Of a stretch of 64,000 bases of DNA, positions 12,501 through 24,522 are shown piece after piece. The DNA lies in assembly GCA_902806595.1 (NCBI GenBank), contig CADCXC010000038.1, forward strand, positions 2,356,001-2,420,000, written 5' to 3'. The notes under the pieces were generated by a model. That model did not search any database, had not been told where the DNA came from, and saw only the letters and a program-made list of their open reading frames with translations. Numbering within the stretch: the first letter of the stretch is position 1; each line of letters opens with the position of its first letter. The DNA is from Pyrenopolyporus hunteri (lineage: Eukaryota; Ascomycota; Sordariomycetes; Xylariales; Hypoxylaceae). The position numbers and the translations under genes were made by a program.

Positions 12501-15500
12501 CGCATGAGGCTCGAAGCCGGAATTACCCCTTACGTCAAGCAGATCGATACCGTTGCTGCAGAATTCCCGGCCTACACCAACTATCTGTATCTCACATACA
12601 ACGCATCGACCCACGACATTACCTTCAATGATCACGGCGTAATGGTTCTTGGGTCGGGCGTCTACCGTATTGGATCGTCCGTCGAATTCGATTGGTGTTC
12701 CGTTAGGGCGATCCGTACGCTCCGTGAGTCTGGATTTAAGACTATCATGGTGAATTATAACCCGGAGACTGTCAGTACCGACTATGACGAGGCGGATCGT
12801 CTCTACTTCGAGAACATCAACTTGGAGACCGTCCTTGATATATATCAGATGGAATCCGCTAGTGGGGTTCTCGGCGCTATGGGTGGTCAAACGCCCAATA
12901 ACATCGCGTTACCCCTGCTCCGTTCAGGTGTCAAGGTTCTAGGGACCTCTCCAGAGATGATTGACAGAGCCGAGAACCGTTACAAGTTCTCGCGTATGCT
13001 TGATGAAATTGCTGTCGACCAGCCCACCTGGAAAGAACTCACAAGCTTTGAGGACGCTAGGAGTTTCTGCCGGAAAGTCTCATATCCAGTATTGGTCCGA
13101 CCTTCGTACGTCCTGTCAGGTGCTGCCATGAACACTGTGTATTCGGAGGCGGATCTCGAATTATATCTGCAGCAGGCCGCCGAGGTCTCACGCGAGCATC
13201 CAGTAGTGATCACAAAGTACATCGAGAATGCCAAGGAAATTGAGATGGATGCCGTTGCAAAAGACGGAACTGTCGTGGGTCACTTCATATCTGAGCACGT
13301 TGAGAACGCCGGTGTTCATTCCGGTGACGCAACTCTTATTCTGCCGCCACAAGATCTTGAACAGACCACGATCCAACGCATCGAAGAGGCCACGAGGAAG
13401 ATTGGCGCCAAACTCAATGTTACCGGTCCGTTCAATATCCAATTCATCGCAAAAGATAACGACATCAAGGTTATCGAGTGTAACGTCCGGGCCTCGCGAT
13501 CGTTTCCCTTCGTGTCGAAGGTCATGGGGGTCGATCTAATTGAGATGGCAACTAAGGCGATCATGGGAGTCCCATTTACCGAATATCCTCCAACTACTTT
13601 GCAGCCGGACTGCGTCGGCGTGAAAGTTCCGCAGTTTAGCTTCTCCAGATTGTCTGGCGCTGACCCGGTTTTGGGTGTGGAAATGGCTTCGACCGGAGAA
13701 GTTGCTTGTTTCGGCAGGGATAAATATGAGGCGTACCTTAAAGCACTGATGTCGACGGGTTTCAAGATCCCAAAGAGCAATATTCTCTTGTCTATTGGCT
13801 CTTACAAGGACAAGAAGGAAATGCTTCCGTCGATCGAGAAGCTGCAGAAGATGGGATATAAATTATTTGCCACCGCAGGTACCGCCGACTTCCTTCAGGA
13901 ACACGGTATTCCCGTCCAATTTCTGGAAGTCCTTAGCAACGAGAAAGATGATCAGAGATCCGAATTTTCGCTCACACAGCACCTCGCAAAGAACATGATC
14001 AACCTTTACATTAACTTACCATCTAACAATAAGTACCGTCGGCCCGCCAATTACATGAGTAAAGGCTACCAGACTCGGCGAATGGCTGTGGATTATCAGA
14101 TCCCGCTAGTCACGAACGTCAAGAACGCCAAAATCCTGATCGAGGCTATCGCTAGGCATTTCGAGCTAGATATCAGTAACCGTGACTACCAGACAAGCCA
14201 CCGCACGATTGTCCTTCCAGGATTAATCAATATTGCCGCTTTCGTCCCCGGGATCGCTACTCCGGGTAGCCATGATCTCCAGGCTGTTACAAGAGCTTCA
14301 ATAGCATCCGGCTTCACCATGATACGCGTTATACCAATGGGTGTTGATGGCTCTATTACCGATGCAAGGACTTTAAAAATCGCCCAACAAAGTAACAAAG
14401 AAGGAGGCTATTGCGATTACAACTTTTCCGTCTCGGCAACCTCTAGTAATGCTGACCAGATCAGCCAAGTGACTGGAGAGGTTGGCTCGCTTTTCATCCC
14501 CTTCAACCATCTATCGGACAACATCAGCAAGGTTGCGGCGGTTACTGCACATTTCGACTCGTGGCCCGCACATAAACCCATTCTAACAGACGCTAAGACC
14601 ACGGATCTCGCCTCTATTCTATTGCTCGCGAGTCTTCACAATAGGCGCATTCATGTCACCAGCGTCACGACAAAAGAGGACATCCGACTTATCGCCCTTA
14701 GCAAGGAGAAAGGCTTGAGCGTTACTTGCGACGTATCAATCTATTCGTTGTACCTATCGCGGAAGGATTTCCCTGAATGCCAGTGTCTTCCGGAGCCTAC
14801 CGATCAGAATGCGCTTTGGGATCACCTTAGCACAATCGATGTCTTCTCTATTGGCAGTCTCCCTTATCAGCTTGCGCATGCCATGCAATCAGGCGCAGAC
14901 TCGGAGGCTAAGGCGGACCCTACCGTTGGCATTGCCGACGCCCTACCGCTTCTATTAACCTCCGTTACTGAAGGGAAGTTGTCAATCGATGATATTAAGA
15001 CGCGGTTGTACGACAACCCCAAGGAGATCTTCGAGCTTCATGAGCAGGTCGGAACCTCCGTCGAAATAGAGATTGACCGCCCATACACTATACCGAGAAC
15101 ATCGTCATGGTCTCCATTCGCTGGTAAGACTATGCGTGGTGCGGTGCAGAGGGTTACTTTCTATGGCAAGACCGTCTGTCTCGATGGAGAAGTTCTTCCG
15201 ATAAATCCACTCGGGAAGGATATGTCTACTCATGGTAGTCTACCGACGCCTTTGTCACCCCCTGCTCAACCAACGCACCCCTTAGATGCTCTCCGCACCC
15301 GGCGGCTCTCTAATATCGGTAAGCCGGCGGCATTATCACGACTAACGGACGGCGAAGCGGAGAGCCAGCGCCCTACTTCGAGGAACGCGCCGACCACAGA
15401 AGACTTCAGTTTGCTGGGACCGGCACGAGCACCATTTGTTGATTCTCTACATGATCTACTCATGCAACCGTCTGCTTTCAAGAACGCCCATGTGCTCTCC

Positions 15501-16450
15501 GTCAAGCAGTACTCGCGATCCGACCTTCACCTGCTATTTACTGTCGCCCAAGAGATGCGCCTTGGTGTTGACCGAGAAGGCGTTCTTAATGTCTTGCGTG
15601 GTCGGGTTCTTTGCACCATGTTTTACGAACCGTCGACACGTACCTCGGCATCTTTTGACGCAGCCATGCAACGCTTAGGCGGAAGGACAATACCCATCAC
15701 GACGTCACATTCATCCGTCCAGAAAGGAGAAACACTACAAGATACACTCAGGACGCTCGAATGCTACGGTGACGCTATCGTGCTACGTCATCCCGAAGAG
15801 ACGTCGGTAGACGTCGCGAGAAAATATAGCAAAGTCCCTATCATCAACGGCGGCAACGGAAGTAAGGAACATCCCACACAAGCTTTCCTCGACCTCTTCA
15901 CGATTCGTGAGGAGCTTGGCACTGTACAGGGATTGACTATCACTTTCGTGGGTGACCTCCTCTATGGGCGACCTGTGCACTCTCTAGTGTATCTATTGCG
16001 GCACTATCAAGTTCAGGTTCAGCTGGTTGCGCCGAAGTCGCTAGCGCTTCCAGCCGATGTTCTCGGCCTTCTTAAAGAATCCGGCCAGTTACTCTGCGAG
16101 TCGGAGGAACTTACTCCGGAAATCCTCTCTAGGAGTGACGTACTATACTGCACTAGGGTGCAAAAGGAACGTTTCCCGACCATCGAGGACTACGAAAAAG
16201 TCAGGAACTCGTACCGCATTGACAACGCGACTCTCAAACACGCGAAGCAGACGACCCGTGTATTGCATCCCCTACCAAGGAATGAAGAAGTTGCGGAGGA
16301 AGTTGATTACGATCAGCGAGCAGCTTACTTCAGACAGGTGAGTCCTCAGACAGGCTACAACGCTTTTGAAGATCCAAACTAACGGGCTTATAGATGAGGT
16401 ACGGTCTCTACTGCCGAATGGCCTTGCTAGCTTTGGTCATGTCCGGCTGA
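9600..16450 (+). CDS. URA2: Multifunctional CPSase II-ATCase (pyrimidine synthesis), 2245 aa
   Basis: The enzyme makes carbamoyl phosphate from glutamine, bicarbonate and ATP and condenses it with aspartate, the UTP-controlled entry to UMP synthesis. Exons are 9600-10230, 10288-16337 and 16394-16450. Domains in order: GATase (nucleophile Cys313 in GICLGH, His397/Glu399 in FHPE); CPSase with two ATP-grasp halves from about 449 (KILVLGSGGLSIGQAGEFD); an MGS-like regulatory fold from about 1376; a dihydroorotase-like region from about 1510 lacking the metal-binding HxH (it reads PGLINIAAF at 1521); a linker; and ATCase from about 1926 with PSTRTS at 1992-1997 and HPTQAFLDLF. Total length is close to yeast Ura2 (2214). 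The last exon codes only 18 residues; reading through its intron gives a different, unconserved tail. DHOase activity must come from a separate gene, as is known for fungi. Confidence 0.97.
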
Positions 16451-17214
16451 GAACGACGAACTTCTGCGTATCGCCCGCCTCTAAATTCGTAGATAATCTA
16501 TCTATAGGTTGATGATGATATGCATGGTTCTCGTCCAGGAGCAGGAAATTTAGATAGTCACTTCATATCCTTCCTTCGTAAGAGTTTAGCAAAGCTACTC
16601 GACGTATAGAAAAGGAACACTGCATTAGACTTCCATTAGGCTCGCGCCATTTATGAGTGCATGATTTAACGTATGAGGCATATGGTATGGCGTATATGTG
16701 TATGGTATATAGTATGTTTTAGGTGTATGTGTACTATATGTATATTATCTATAATGTATATTGTGTATATTGTGTATATATGTAGGTATATATACCTATG
16801 TAGGTATACGTTTTGTATATAGTTATTTTACTTTTGGATTCGTTCTGTTCTGTTTCCCGTTTGATTAAGGTCCGACTCAGTTCCCGTTATATTCGCGAGA
16901 TAATAGTTCATACTATTTTATAGGTTTGAAGGCAATTATACCCTGATAAAATATAAATATAATTAGGTGCCTATCTAGAGTATTTACCTAGGTATACTAT
17001 CTTAAGACACTAAGGGTGGTGGTGCCTCACATGGCAAACGAGTAATTACGTCATCGTACGGAGTATAATTCGTTATGTTCTGAAATCTTCGCCTGTGGCT
17101 TTTGTACAACAAATCATTACCGATTCATCCCCAACAGCTGAGGAACACTACGACCACCCCCAGCTTCAGCAGGTTCTGCGCCTATGCAGTCGTTATGCTA
17201 GTCCTATTTGACGA
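16451..17214. other. AT-rich spacer downstream of URA2
   Basis: This contains the URA2 3' UTR and a very AT-rich tract of TATG/TATA alternations at about 16,675-16,815. No gene is seen. The right end is the promoter of the flavoprotein gene. Confidence 0.6.
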
Positions 17215-18201
17215 ATGAACTGCTTCGCCCGCTGTCTTAACTTCTCATCCCCGCAGCCCATACGACTCGCCACTCGCCTTACTTGCAGATCTCTCGTCCT
17301 TCCTACAATGGCAGCAAAGCCGTCTACCCTGGGGCCGGCGCCCTGGCGGAAGCTCTTCCTGGAACACATCCAGACGATGCCGGCGCCGGAATTCGCCCTG
17401 GGCACGGTGCGGAAGACCGCTTCCCCGGGCGGCACCGTCTACTCGCCGCGGGCCCGCACGTGCATCTACCGCGGCCTGCTCGCCGACTTGCCGGCGAACC
17501 CCAAGAACGAGGCGGAGCGGAACCCGGACGTCTACGAGACCGACTTCCCGACGTTCACCACCGACTGCCGCATGGACAAGATGGCGGAGCTGTTCGGCGT
17601 CGAGGTCGAGGCGAGCGGCGACCTGCGGGACCAGAACGCGAGGAGCAGGCTCAAGGGCTCCGGAGGCGGCGCCCAGGTCGAGGCCATGTTCTGGGTCAGG
17701 GACACGGCCACACAATGGCGTATCAGGGGAAGGGCCTACGTGCTTGCCCCGGACATCGAGGACTCGCCTGAGGGGAAGCAGGTCATAGCGACGCTGGTGT
17801 CGCGGATGCGGAGGAAGGATCCTTCTAGTGCTGGTGCTAGCGCGGGTGCGGAAGGCAGGGAATGGAGCTTCAGCCGCGAGATCACGGCGTGCTTCGGCAA
17901 CCTAAGCCCGGTGATGAGGGGCTCGTTCCGGAACCCGCCGCCGGGCACGCCGGTCGAGCTGCCGGTGGACGACGATAGGCTGGGCTTGGGCCAGAAGGTG
18001 ACGGATCTGCACGACGAGGTCGCGAGGGCTAATTTTAGGGTCGTGGTCATCGTGCCGGAGGCGGTCGACCGCGTCGATCTGAGCGATATGGAACACAGCC
18101 GTAGGTGGCAGTATACGTTTCTGGGCGGCGATGGATCGAAGCCCACGGCGCCAGGCGGAATAGTAGAGAATGGGTGGGAGACGGTGGAGGTGTGGCCTTG
18201 A
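17215..18201 (+). CDS. FMN-binding, Alr4036-type pyridoxamine-phosphate-oxidase-like protein
   Basis: The fold matches the split-barrel flavoprotein family known as Alr4036/Zpr-type PNPOx-like proteins, whose substrate is not settled. It is a single exon of 328 codons from ATG 17215, or 297 from the in-frame ATG at 17308. The 17308 start (context ACAATGG, followed by APWRKLFLEH) begins at the conserved domain; the extra 31 residues are basic and Ser/Leu-rich and could be a mitochondrial leader, or 5' UTR. Family-like motifs include FPTFTTDCRMDK, EAMFWVRDTATQWRIRG, SPVMRGSFRNPPPG and NFRVVVIVPEAVDRVDLSD near the C-terminus, which ends in a Trp-Pro. Third positions are strongly G/C, more so than in URA2 next door. 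The family is fairly secure; the exact reaction is unknown. Confidence 0.85.
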   Translation: MNCFARCLNFSSPQPIRLATRLTCRSLVLPTMAAKPSTLGPAPWRKLFLEHIQTMPAPEFALGTVRKTASPGGTVYSPRARTCIYRGLLADLPANPKNEAERNPDVYETDFPTFTTDCRMDKMAELFGVEVEASGDLRDQNARSRLKGSGGGAQVEAMFWVRDTATQWRIRGRAYVLAPDIEDSPEGKQVIATLVSRMRRKDPSSAGASAGAEGREWSFSREITACFGNLSPVMRGSFRNPPPGTPVELPVDDDRLGLGQKVTDLHDEVARANFRVVVIVPEAVDRVDLSDMEHSRRWQYTFLGGDGSKPTAPGGIVENGWETVEVWP

Positions 18202-19637
18202 TTTGCTAGGGAGAGCTACAATGTACTGCATTGACTGGGCTGGCACAGGAAAGCTACATAATGGTCTACACACGCCGGCATGTACATGGGATGCATCCTC
18301 GCTAAACGACGACGGCTATTCGTCCTCTTCTTCATAGAGGACATTGAAGAAACCTTGGCACGGTTGATCTATCATAGCCATTCTATAGGTATATACACCT
18401 AGTTTGCCCGTGAGGCTGATACACTAGGGCCGGCCGATACCTACGGGCGCGGATTATATGTATGGATGTCTCGTGCGAGATTTGATCGAAATTAAACCTC
18501 TTCGGCCAGGGGCAGCCACATGGCAATCCTGCCCACCCGCGGACGGGAACGTCATACCTGATATTTAAACCTTGCTCATCTTGCAGCTTGGGACGGCTCA
18601 TTTCCGTCTTCCCGCATTTCTTATGAGGGCATGTGGTGATTCTACTGGCTCAGGGACGTAAGTAATGTGTGTGTGGGATGTAAGCGGACTCTCGCGTGGC
18701 TATTGGTGATTCCACGCTTTCCGCCTTACTACGCAGCTGAAATCTCTCCGTGTCTAACTTGGTGACCTCGTGCCCACAAACCGGGTAGGGGTGAAGAGGT
18801 GCTTCTTCAAATTTCCCGGCTCCTCCAATTGCCTTTTTTTATGCGTGGTAGATGCTCTTAGTAGGCTGTTGATATCGGTCCATCATCCTACCGCCGGTGG
18901 GCAGATCGTGCCGCGCTTTCGCGCTTTGTCCCCGAGTCCGAGGTGAGCTCCTGAGGATGGAACATCCATGTCGATTAGTGCTTATGGTCTGCGTAACAAC
19001 GGCTCGAGAGCTTCCCCTTTCTTTTTTCGTGTGCTTGCTTAGAATTGTACAAATGTTTGTAGGTATTTAGGCACTTCCATTTCTAAATATGAGGTAAGGT
19101 ACATGTAGGGAAACCATTTCTTCTTCAGCATACCCATGCAGTTAAGTAATTGCGAAGTAATAATAGCAAATATGATACATAGTATATCAGTATATACCTA
19201 CATAGCAGACATACCGTTGCCCTAACCCCTGAATAAGTCTAGAATGATGGAACTAAGGCAAGTCGAAGTGAGGGAATAAAAAAAAAACACTGTAAAAGCG
19301 GGGGGAATGGAAGCATTTTCATGCTTCCATTTCGAAGGTGTTAGTTCAGACATGGGACAGACACCATCACGACTTTTCCACGTGTTGAGAGCCCAGGGTC
19401 GCGTCCCGAATGGGGGAGGACGGGAGGCGGGGAGGCGGCGAAAGAGGCTGGTTTAGTTCAGTAATATAAACAAAACAGCGTTCGCTCTTGACCGCTTCTG
19501 TTTTAGCTCGGTGCGGTACATATACCGCGCTACGATCTTGGTCGAGTCTTGGCATATACGATGTTTCATTACATACGAGGCTAGGCTTACATAGTGTAGG
19601 ATACGTACTACACACATGCTAGGTATAGCAGAGTAGG

Positions 19638-19667
19638 TACATACCTACCTACCTACCTACCTATGTA
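19638..19667. repeat. (TACC)n tract closed by TACATA/TATGTA
   Basis: Five consecutive CTAC-type units are flanked by TACATA and TATGTA. It is one of the cleanest copies of the dispersed CCTA motif. Confidence 0.8.
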
Positions 19668-20511
19668 AGACTCGTCCCCGCTCTCAAGCGGCTAAGAATG
19701 TTTCTAGCTACATGTCTTTCGGTACATACATAGGTACTCTAGTACTATTCCTCGGGTATTCCTTTCTTAAATTGGTAACTTGAACTTCATATACCCGAGC
19801 GGCACCCATTTTACTTACTATATTTGGCTATCTTATATAGACGATCAATCAGAAGATGAATACCGGAACCTGACGTGCCCATCAGCAAGTTTCCCGACAT
19901 TGCGATCTGAAATCGGGGGCCGGTGGCTAATGGTCTCGAGTCCTTGGGCAGCTCAGGCGAGCATCTTGCGTTGTACTGCGTCAAGACCACCAAAATTCAG
20001 CTCATGTGATGTCAGCAAGCCGAGCTTTCGCGTTGATCGCAATCGGGGATGCGCAGGAGGCAGATGCTTATAGAGGTACTATTTAATGCATATACCTATG
20101 TAGGTACCTAGGTAGGTATGTAAGCCTTGTGATTTTCAATATCCCGCTATATAAGTAATATACCTGTTTAACCCGCCCCACTATCTGTACATATATAGAT
20201 ACCTATATATCATACATGCCCAGGCAGATATGCATCTGGATTTACAGGACTGTCGGACTTGAGAGCGGAGTTTATATGTAGATGCTAGGTCTTGTTCCAG
20301 GGATGAGCCAATCCGATATAGAGGTGGAAGCGCATAGGACGAATTGTAGGATGAACGGTGCATATATTCACCGCTTAATTCATGAATGTATATATACATT
20401 ATGCGAAGCCGAGAATGTAATGCAAGGCTCCTTATGCACGACTGCTCGACTCGATTGGGCAATTGGGGTCGGCAACACGGTGCGACGCGGGAACGATATA
20501 AACTGTAAGTG

Positions 20512-20558
20512 GGTAGGCAGGTAGGTAGGTACCTAGGTACCTAGGTAGAGGTAGGTAG
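20512..20558. repeat. TAGG/CCTAGG compound palindrome
   Basis: GTAGG units lead into two GTACCTAG palindromic centres and return to GTAGG units. It is the longest compound copy of the dispersed motif in this stretch. Confidence 0.8.
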
Positions 20559-21403
20559 TTGCGCCTATCTGCCACCTATAGGCATGCGTACATACCTACT
20601 ATTAGAGCAACGACGTTCAGGTGATGTAAAGAGGCTGTAAGGACCTGCTTTTCGGAAAGGGATGATCCATGTGATAATACATACATGTATCTCTTACACA
20701 TGCGGAGTTACTTATCTGACAAATGCCCAATCTATTAGATATATATTTAAGTTGTTCTGGTCTATAGGTAGGTAGGTACCTATGTAGGTATACATACATC
20801 TGCATGTGGGGTTAGCTACATGTCACACGTCCCTTGATAAGCATGTATGGTACTTAACCTAAGGCCTTTAGGCAACTTTCTCCAGGTTCGTTAGACTCTG
20901 TCCACATGTAATATTCTCAAGTTTATATTATAAGAGGCTCGTACGGAGGGCGGCCTCTGTGACATGACTCGTTGATTCGAAAGCATCATCGACGCAAGCC
21001 AACGCATTGTTATGTCCTTTTTAGGTACTGTATCTCCGGCTGCCCTCCATCTGACACCGTAGCCCACATGTGCGGTGCTGCAGGGCGATTCCCGTCTCGG
21101 ACGCTTGCACCCCCATCGCGGCCCCAGCATGCCAGCGGCGGCTTCAACCGCTAAAAGCGGTCCCCCTATAGGCTCATTTGACATAACCTACATGAAATAT
21201 ATAGGTACATAGGTACATGCCTACTTCACTGTACATAGGTACCTAGGTAGGTACCTATGTTTCTCCGCAGGATGTACTACAAGTACATAGCGTAGTTCTA
21301 AGGTCCGTAAATATTTTGTGCCCATCTCGTTAGTTCAGGCGATTCTGTGGCCACCTTCATCATCATAATCATAATCATCATCAAGGCCAATCCGCCAACG
21401 CTG

Positions 21404-21452
21404 ATGCCAATAGCCAACGCCAATGCCAACGCCAATGCCAATGGTCAGTGCC
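21404..21452. repeat. GCCAAT/GCCAAC hexanucleotide repeat
   Basis: About eight degenerate six-base units of GCCAAY type are seen. They contain repeated CCAAT pentamers, but lie about 1.8 kb from the nearest gene start, so a promoter role is not supported. Confidence 0.7.
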
Positions 21453-23280
21453 AATGTCAGATACGTCTTATCTCAGGCTTGAATCCCCTTGCCGTGGCGT
21501 ATTCGGATGAGACCCGCGGGCGTCTTGTCGTAAGACTCGCGCAAGAGACTCCTCGACTATCGACTTATTATCTACATACATTATTATGTACATCTAGTCC
21601 GTTCAGGCGCGTCAAGGCCTCCCCCCGTGCCCATCTCTGCAAGGAAGACCTGGCTGCATGAGGCGCATCCGAGAGGACAGCCAACGGGGCTTACATCAGT
21701 AATAGATCGGTCAGAGGTTGGTGAGAAAACCCTACCCAAACGCTCACCCGGCTGTTTCGATCTACTACCCGGAATAGCGAATGCAGCTCTCGAATGATAA
21801 AACGCTCCTATTGCCCAGAGAGGCGAGATGGGCCACGTTGGCAACCCTCCTTAACGATTTCTCATAAAACAACATATACAATACATATTGGATATAACCA
21901 GTCGGGTGGCCCCTTTTCAGGACTGAGGACCGAGGACCGAGGACCAGAAAGGGTGGCAAAATTGCACACCACGGCTTGCTTCCTTCACGGGACCGTGTAA
22001 CCCGGCTCTCAGCTTCTTCCACGCGAGCTACTAAGTAGGTAGGCAATATGCGTAATAGGAGTAGGTGTCCAAACTGAGAGGATCCCCATTCTCGAACTCG
22101 TCCCGAATCCGCATTTTAATAAACTGGAACGGCAGCTTGTTAATTAGTCGCCGACCAGACCCGTAAGAAAAAGGGAGGAGGAACTTGCAGATTCGCTCAT
22201 AGTACGGGACGGAGCCAGTCGGGCAGGGATCCTTACCGCTAGGTACCCCTGGACTTGCATCTACACACCTACATATCGTGCATTACATTGCTACCTAGCA
22301 GAGGTGCGTACGGAGGACGTCTGGTACAAACCTTATGCATATGGCTACGTGTCTATGCACAGTGTACGTAACGGACGGGAAGCCAAAGGTGCATTTTTTT
22401 TTTCCCTGCTCGGTATAGGATCCCAATCGAGTAATAGTTCGTTTTCTGCTCTTGCAGGATGTACATTACAGCATCACAGGAGGTATGTATTGGGTACCTA
22501 GGTACCTTATATACTTTCTATAACACATGCCGCGGCCTGCGAACGTCAGGTTAGGTGGGTAGGTACCTACGTACTCGGGCTAAACCGCACGACGCCGCAC
22601 GATACCTCCTCATATTCTAGATACATAAGTACATCACATAAGTACATCACATACATTAATTCACGTACATTAATCCACACAGGTACATGTAGGTTCCAGT
22701 CGCCGGCCGGCACCCCATGTACCGTAGCTTCGAGCCAAGAGCAATAGCAACCCGTAACTTGACAATACCCCACAGATTCTCAATTCTCACAATCTTTCCT
22801 CAATATCAACTCTGTTTCCACTCGATCCGATTCCTCCCATTTCCTCCCCGCCATATCCGCCTGAATTACCACCCGTCTCTCTTGATTCGAAGACCAATTG
22901 ATCGAGTTCTAGTGACGTTTATATTGTGCCGACCCGGTCGACGCTCCTAATTGGCTGGTATTCGAGATATTTGATACGAAATATAGAGAAGAAGAAGAAG
23001 AAGAAGAAAAAAAAAAATAGGCCCTCTCGAGTTGAGATTGTATAATTACAGCATCGAGTTTTTTTGTCAGGTTCCAGCCCGATGTGCATGGGGCTCCCGC
23101 CAGATGTCATGACCAGTAACATATCCAACCCAACGATCACCTAACTTTATTTCTACCCTGCTTGCTCACCTCCTCACCGACATCCTCCACCCCCAATTAT
23201 CAATCTAATGCTGGGGTACGGTTATATGCCAGCTTCTCCCTAGTCACAAGCTCGAGCGAACTATCACATCCCTATCCAGA

Positions 23281-24522
23281 ATGGCTACAGATTCCCTGAA
23301 AGCCTTGGTTACCAACATTCCCGACTGGCTTAAACGCCTCGAGGAACTTAATGGCCAAATCGAGCAACGCCAGCAGGATCTGGCCATGCTGCCTGAGAAT
23401 CAACCCAAATCATCGCGGCCTGTTAGAAATAAAGGCTCGACCGAGTCCCTGAAGCCGAAAGACGAAGGCGCCGCCGTCGAATCACCGGACGTAAACTGTG
23501 ACTCAACGCCGCCTCCGCCTCCGCCTCCGCCAGCGCAAAATGACACCCGACAACCAGACGCCGCCGAGGCGCCCTCGAGTCCCGTGAGCGAGCCGAGGTC
23601 AAAAACTTCACTTCAGCGCCAAACAAACGAGGTTATGGCGACCGCACAACGACGAGCGCGCGCGACGATACGAAAACGCCCTAAGACGGACTCGATGATC
23701 AGTAACGAGAACACCGTCCAAAAATACAGATCGCGGAACATGATTATTGTATACTACGACAGCTACGTACAGTCATTCTTCGAGGAGCTGGTGAAGTTTG
23801 TGTCGATGCAACGAAATTCTATGCGCAAGGCTAAGATGGCCGCTAAGGTAGCTCGTATCAGGCGACTAGCCGAGATTGAGATGCCTGACGAGGACGTGGA
23901 TGAGAAACCCGGCGGAGACAGTGGCGAGTTAAAACCTAAGGGGAATCTCATAGCCGTTGACCCCAGCGCTACGGCGGAACAAGCTCAATCCGAGACGCTA
24001 GAGGATATCAAGCTGCGGTTTAAGAGCACGAGACAGATGGGACCGCGGAACGTGGCGATCGGGAGGATGGGTGGGCGGATGACTCGATCCGGCCTCCACG
24101 GTGGATTAGGCACATTCCAGGACAGAGGCGACATCTGGGAAGAGTTGGATAAAGGCCTCGAGTTCGTTCAGGGCATGTGTGAACACGGGGCGCATCAATT
24201 CCTTAGGGATGGGGACTGCAGCGACGAAATCGAGAAGATCAAAGCACGCCTTACGCAAACTAAAGAAACGGCCGAGAAACAGCTGGCGCGCCCTGAGACA
24301 GATGCTCCCGACGAATTGGCTCCGCCCTGGCCTGTTCAGTCCCGGAGTTTCCGTCCTACGACGATGCGGAAGAGTATGAGTTCATCCGCTTCAAAGAGCC
24401 TGCCCAAGCAAGATATCGTAAAGCGAGACGTTCCGGAACTGGAGGACGAAGGGGTGCAGGACATGGACGACTACGAGCCGGACTGCAAGCCGACGGAACA
24501 GGTGAACGGACCTACGTCCTAG
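23281..24522 (+). CDS. Uncharacterised protein, 413 aa
   Basis: I do not recognise a named family. It is a single exon; ATG 23281 follows TATCCAGA. The N-terminus looks helical (LKALVTNIPDWLKRLEELNGQIEQRQQDL) and could be a short coiled coil. A disordered stretch with eight prolines (about 76-85) follows. The middle is basic (QRRARATIRKRPKTD) and then has a hydrophobic, conserved-looking segment (NMIIVYYDSYVQSFFEELVKFVS, about 153-176). A second ordered part is at about 265-345, with GMCEHGAHQFLRDGDCSDEIEKI and a possible Cys/His arrangement. The tail is acidic and polar. No signal peptide or membrane helix is evident. A nuclear or cytoplasmic adaptor would fit but is a guess. It stands alone, with over 4 kb of gene-free DNA on each side. 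Confidence 0.8.
   Translation: MATDSLKALVTNIPDWLKRLEELNGQIEQRQQDLAMLPENQPKSSRPVRNKGSTESLKPKDEGAAVESPDVNCDSTPPPPPPPPAQNDTRQPDAAEAPSSPVSEPRSKTSLQRQTNEVMATAQRRARATIRKRPKTDSMISNENTVQKYRSRNMIIVYYDSYVQSFFEELVKFVSMQRNSMRKAKMAAKVARIRRLAEIEMPDEDVDEKPGGDSGELKPKGNLIAVDPSATAEQAQSETLEDIKLRFKSTRQMGPRNVAIGRMGGRMTRSGLHGGLGTFQDRGDIWEELDKGLEFVQGMCEHGAHQFLRDGDCSDEIEKIKARLTQTKETAEKQLARPETDAPDELAPPWPVQSRSFRPTTMRKSMSSSASKSLPKQDIVKRDVPELEDEGVQDMDDYEPDCKPTEQVNGPTS

Larger units (their letters stand above)
18202..23280. other. Gene-free 5.1-kb intergenic stretch rich in short repeats
   Basis: I found no exon set that keeps phase here. It carries many TAGG/CCTA tracts (19638-19667, 20091-20122, 20512-20558, 20764-20791, 21229-21260), an ATC-rich microsatellite near 21,353, a GCCAAT/GCCAAC hexamer run at 21404-21452 and a GAA/poly-A run near 22,987-23,018. 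Open frames are all under about 105 codons and lack conserved-looking sequence. The last 400 nt are the promoter and 5' UTR of the 413-residue gene. Confidence 0.5.

Noticed and set aside
17245..17771. Two 156-162-codon frames overlapping the flavoprotein gene
   Set aside because: They are Arg/Gly/Ala-rich shadows of a GC-rich gene, with no conserved motif. The 328-codon frame carries the FMN-binding family motifs.
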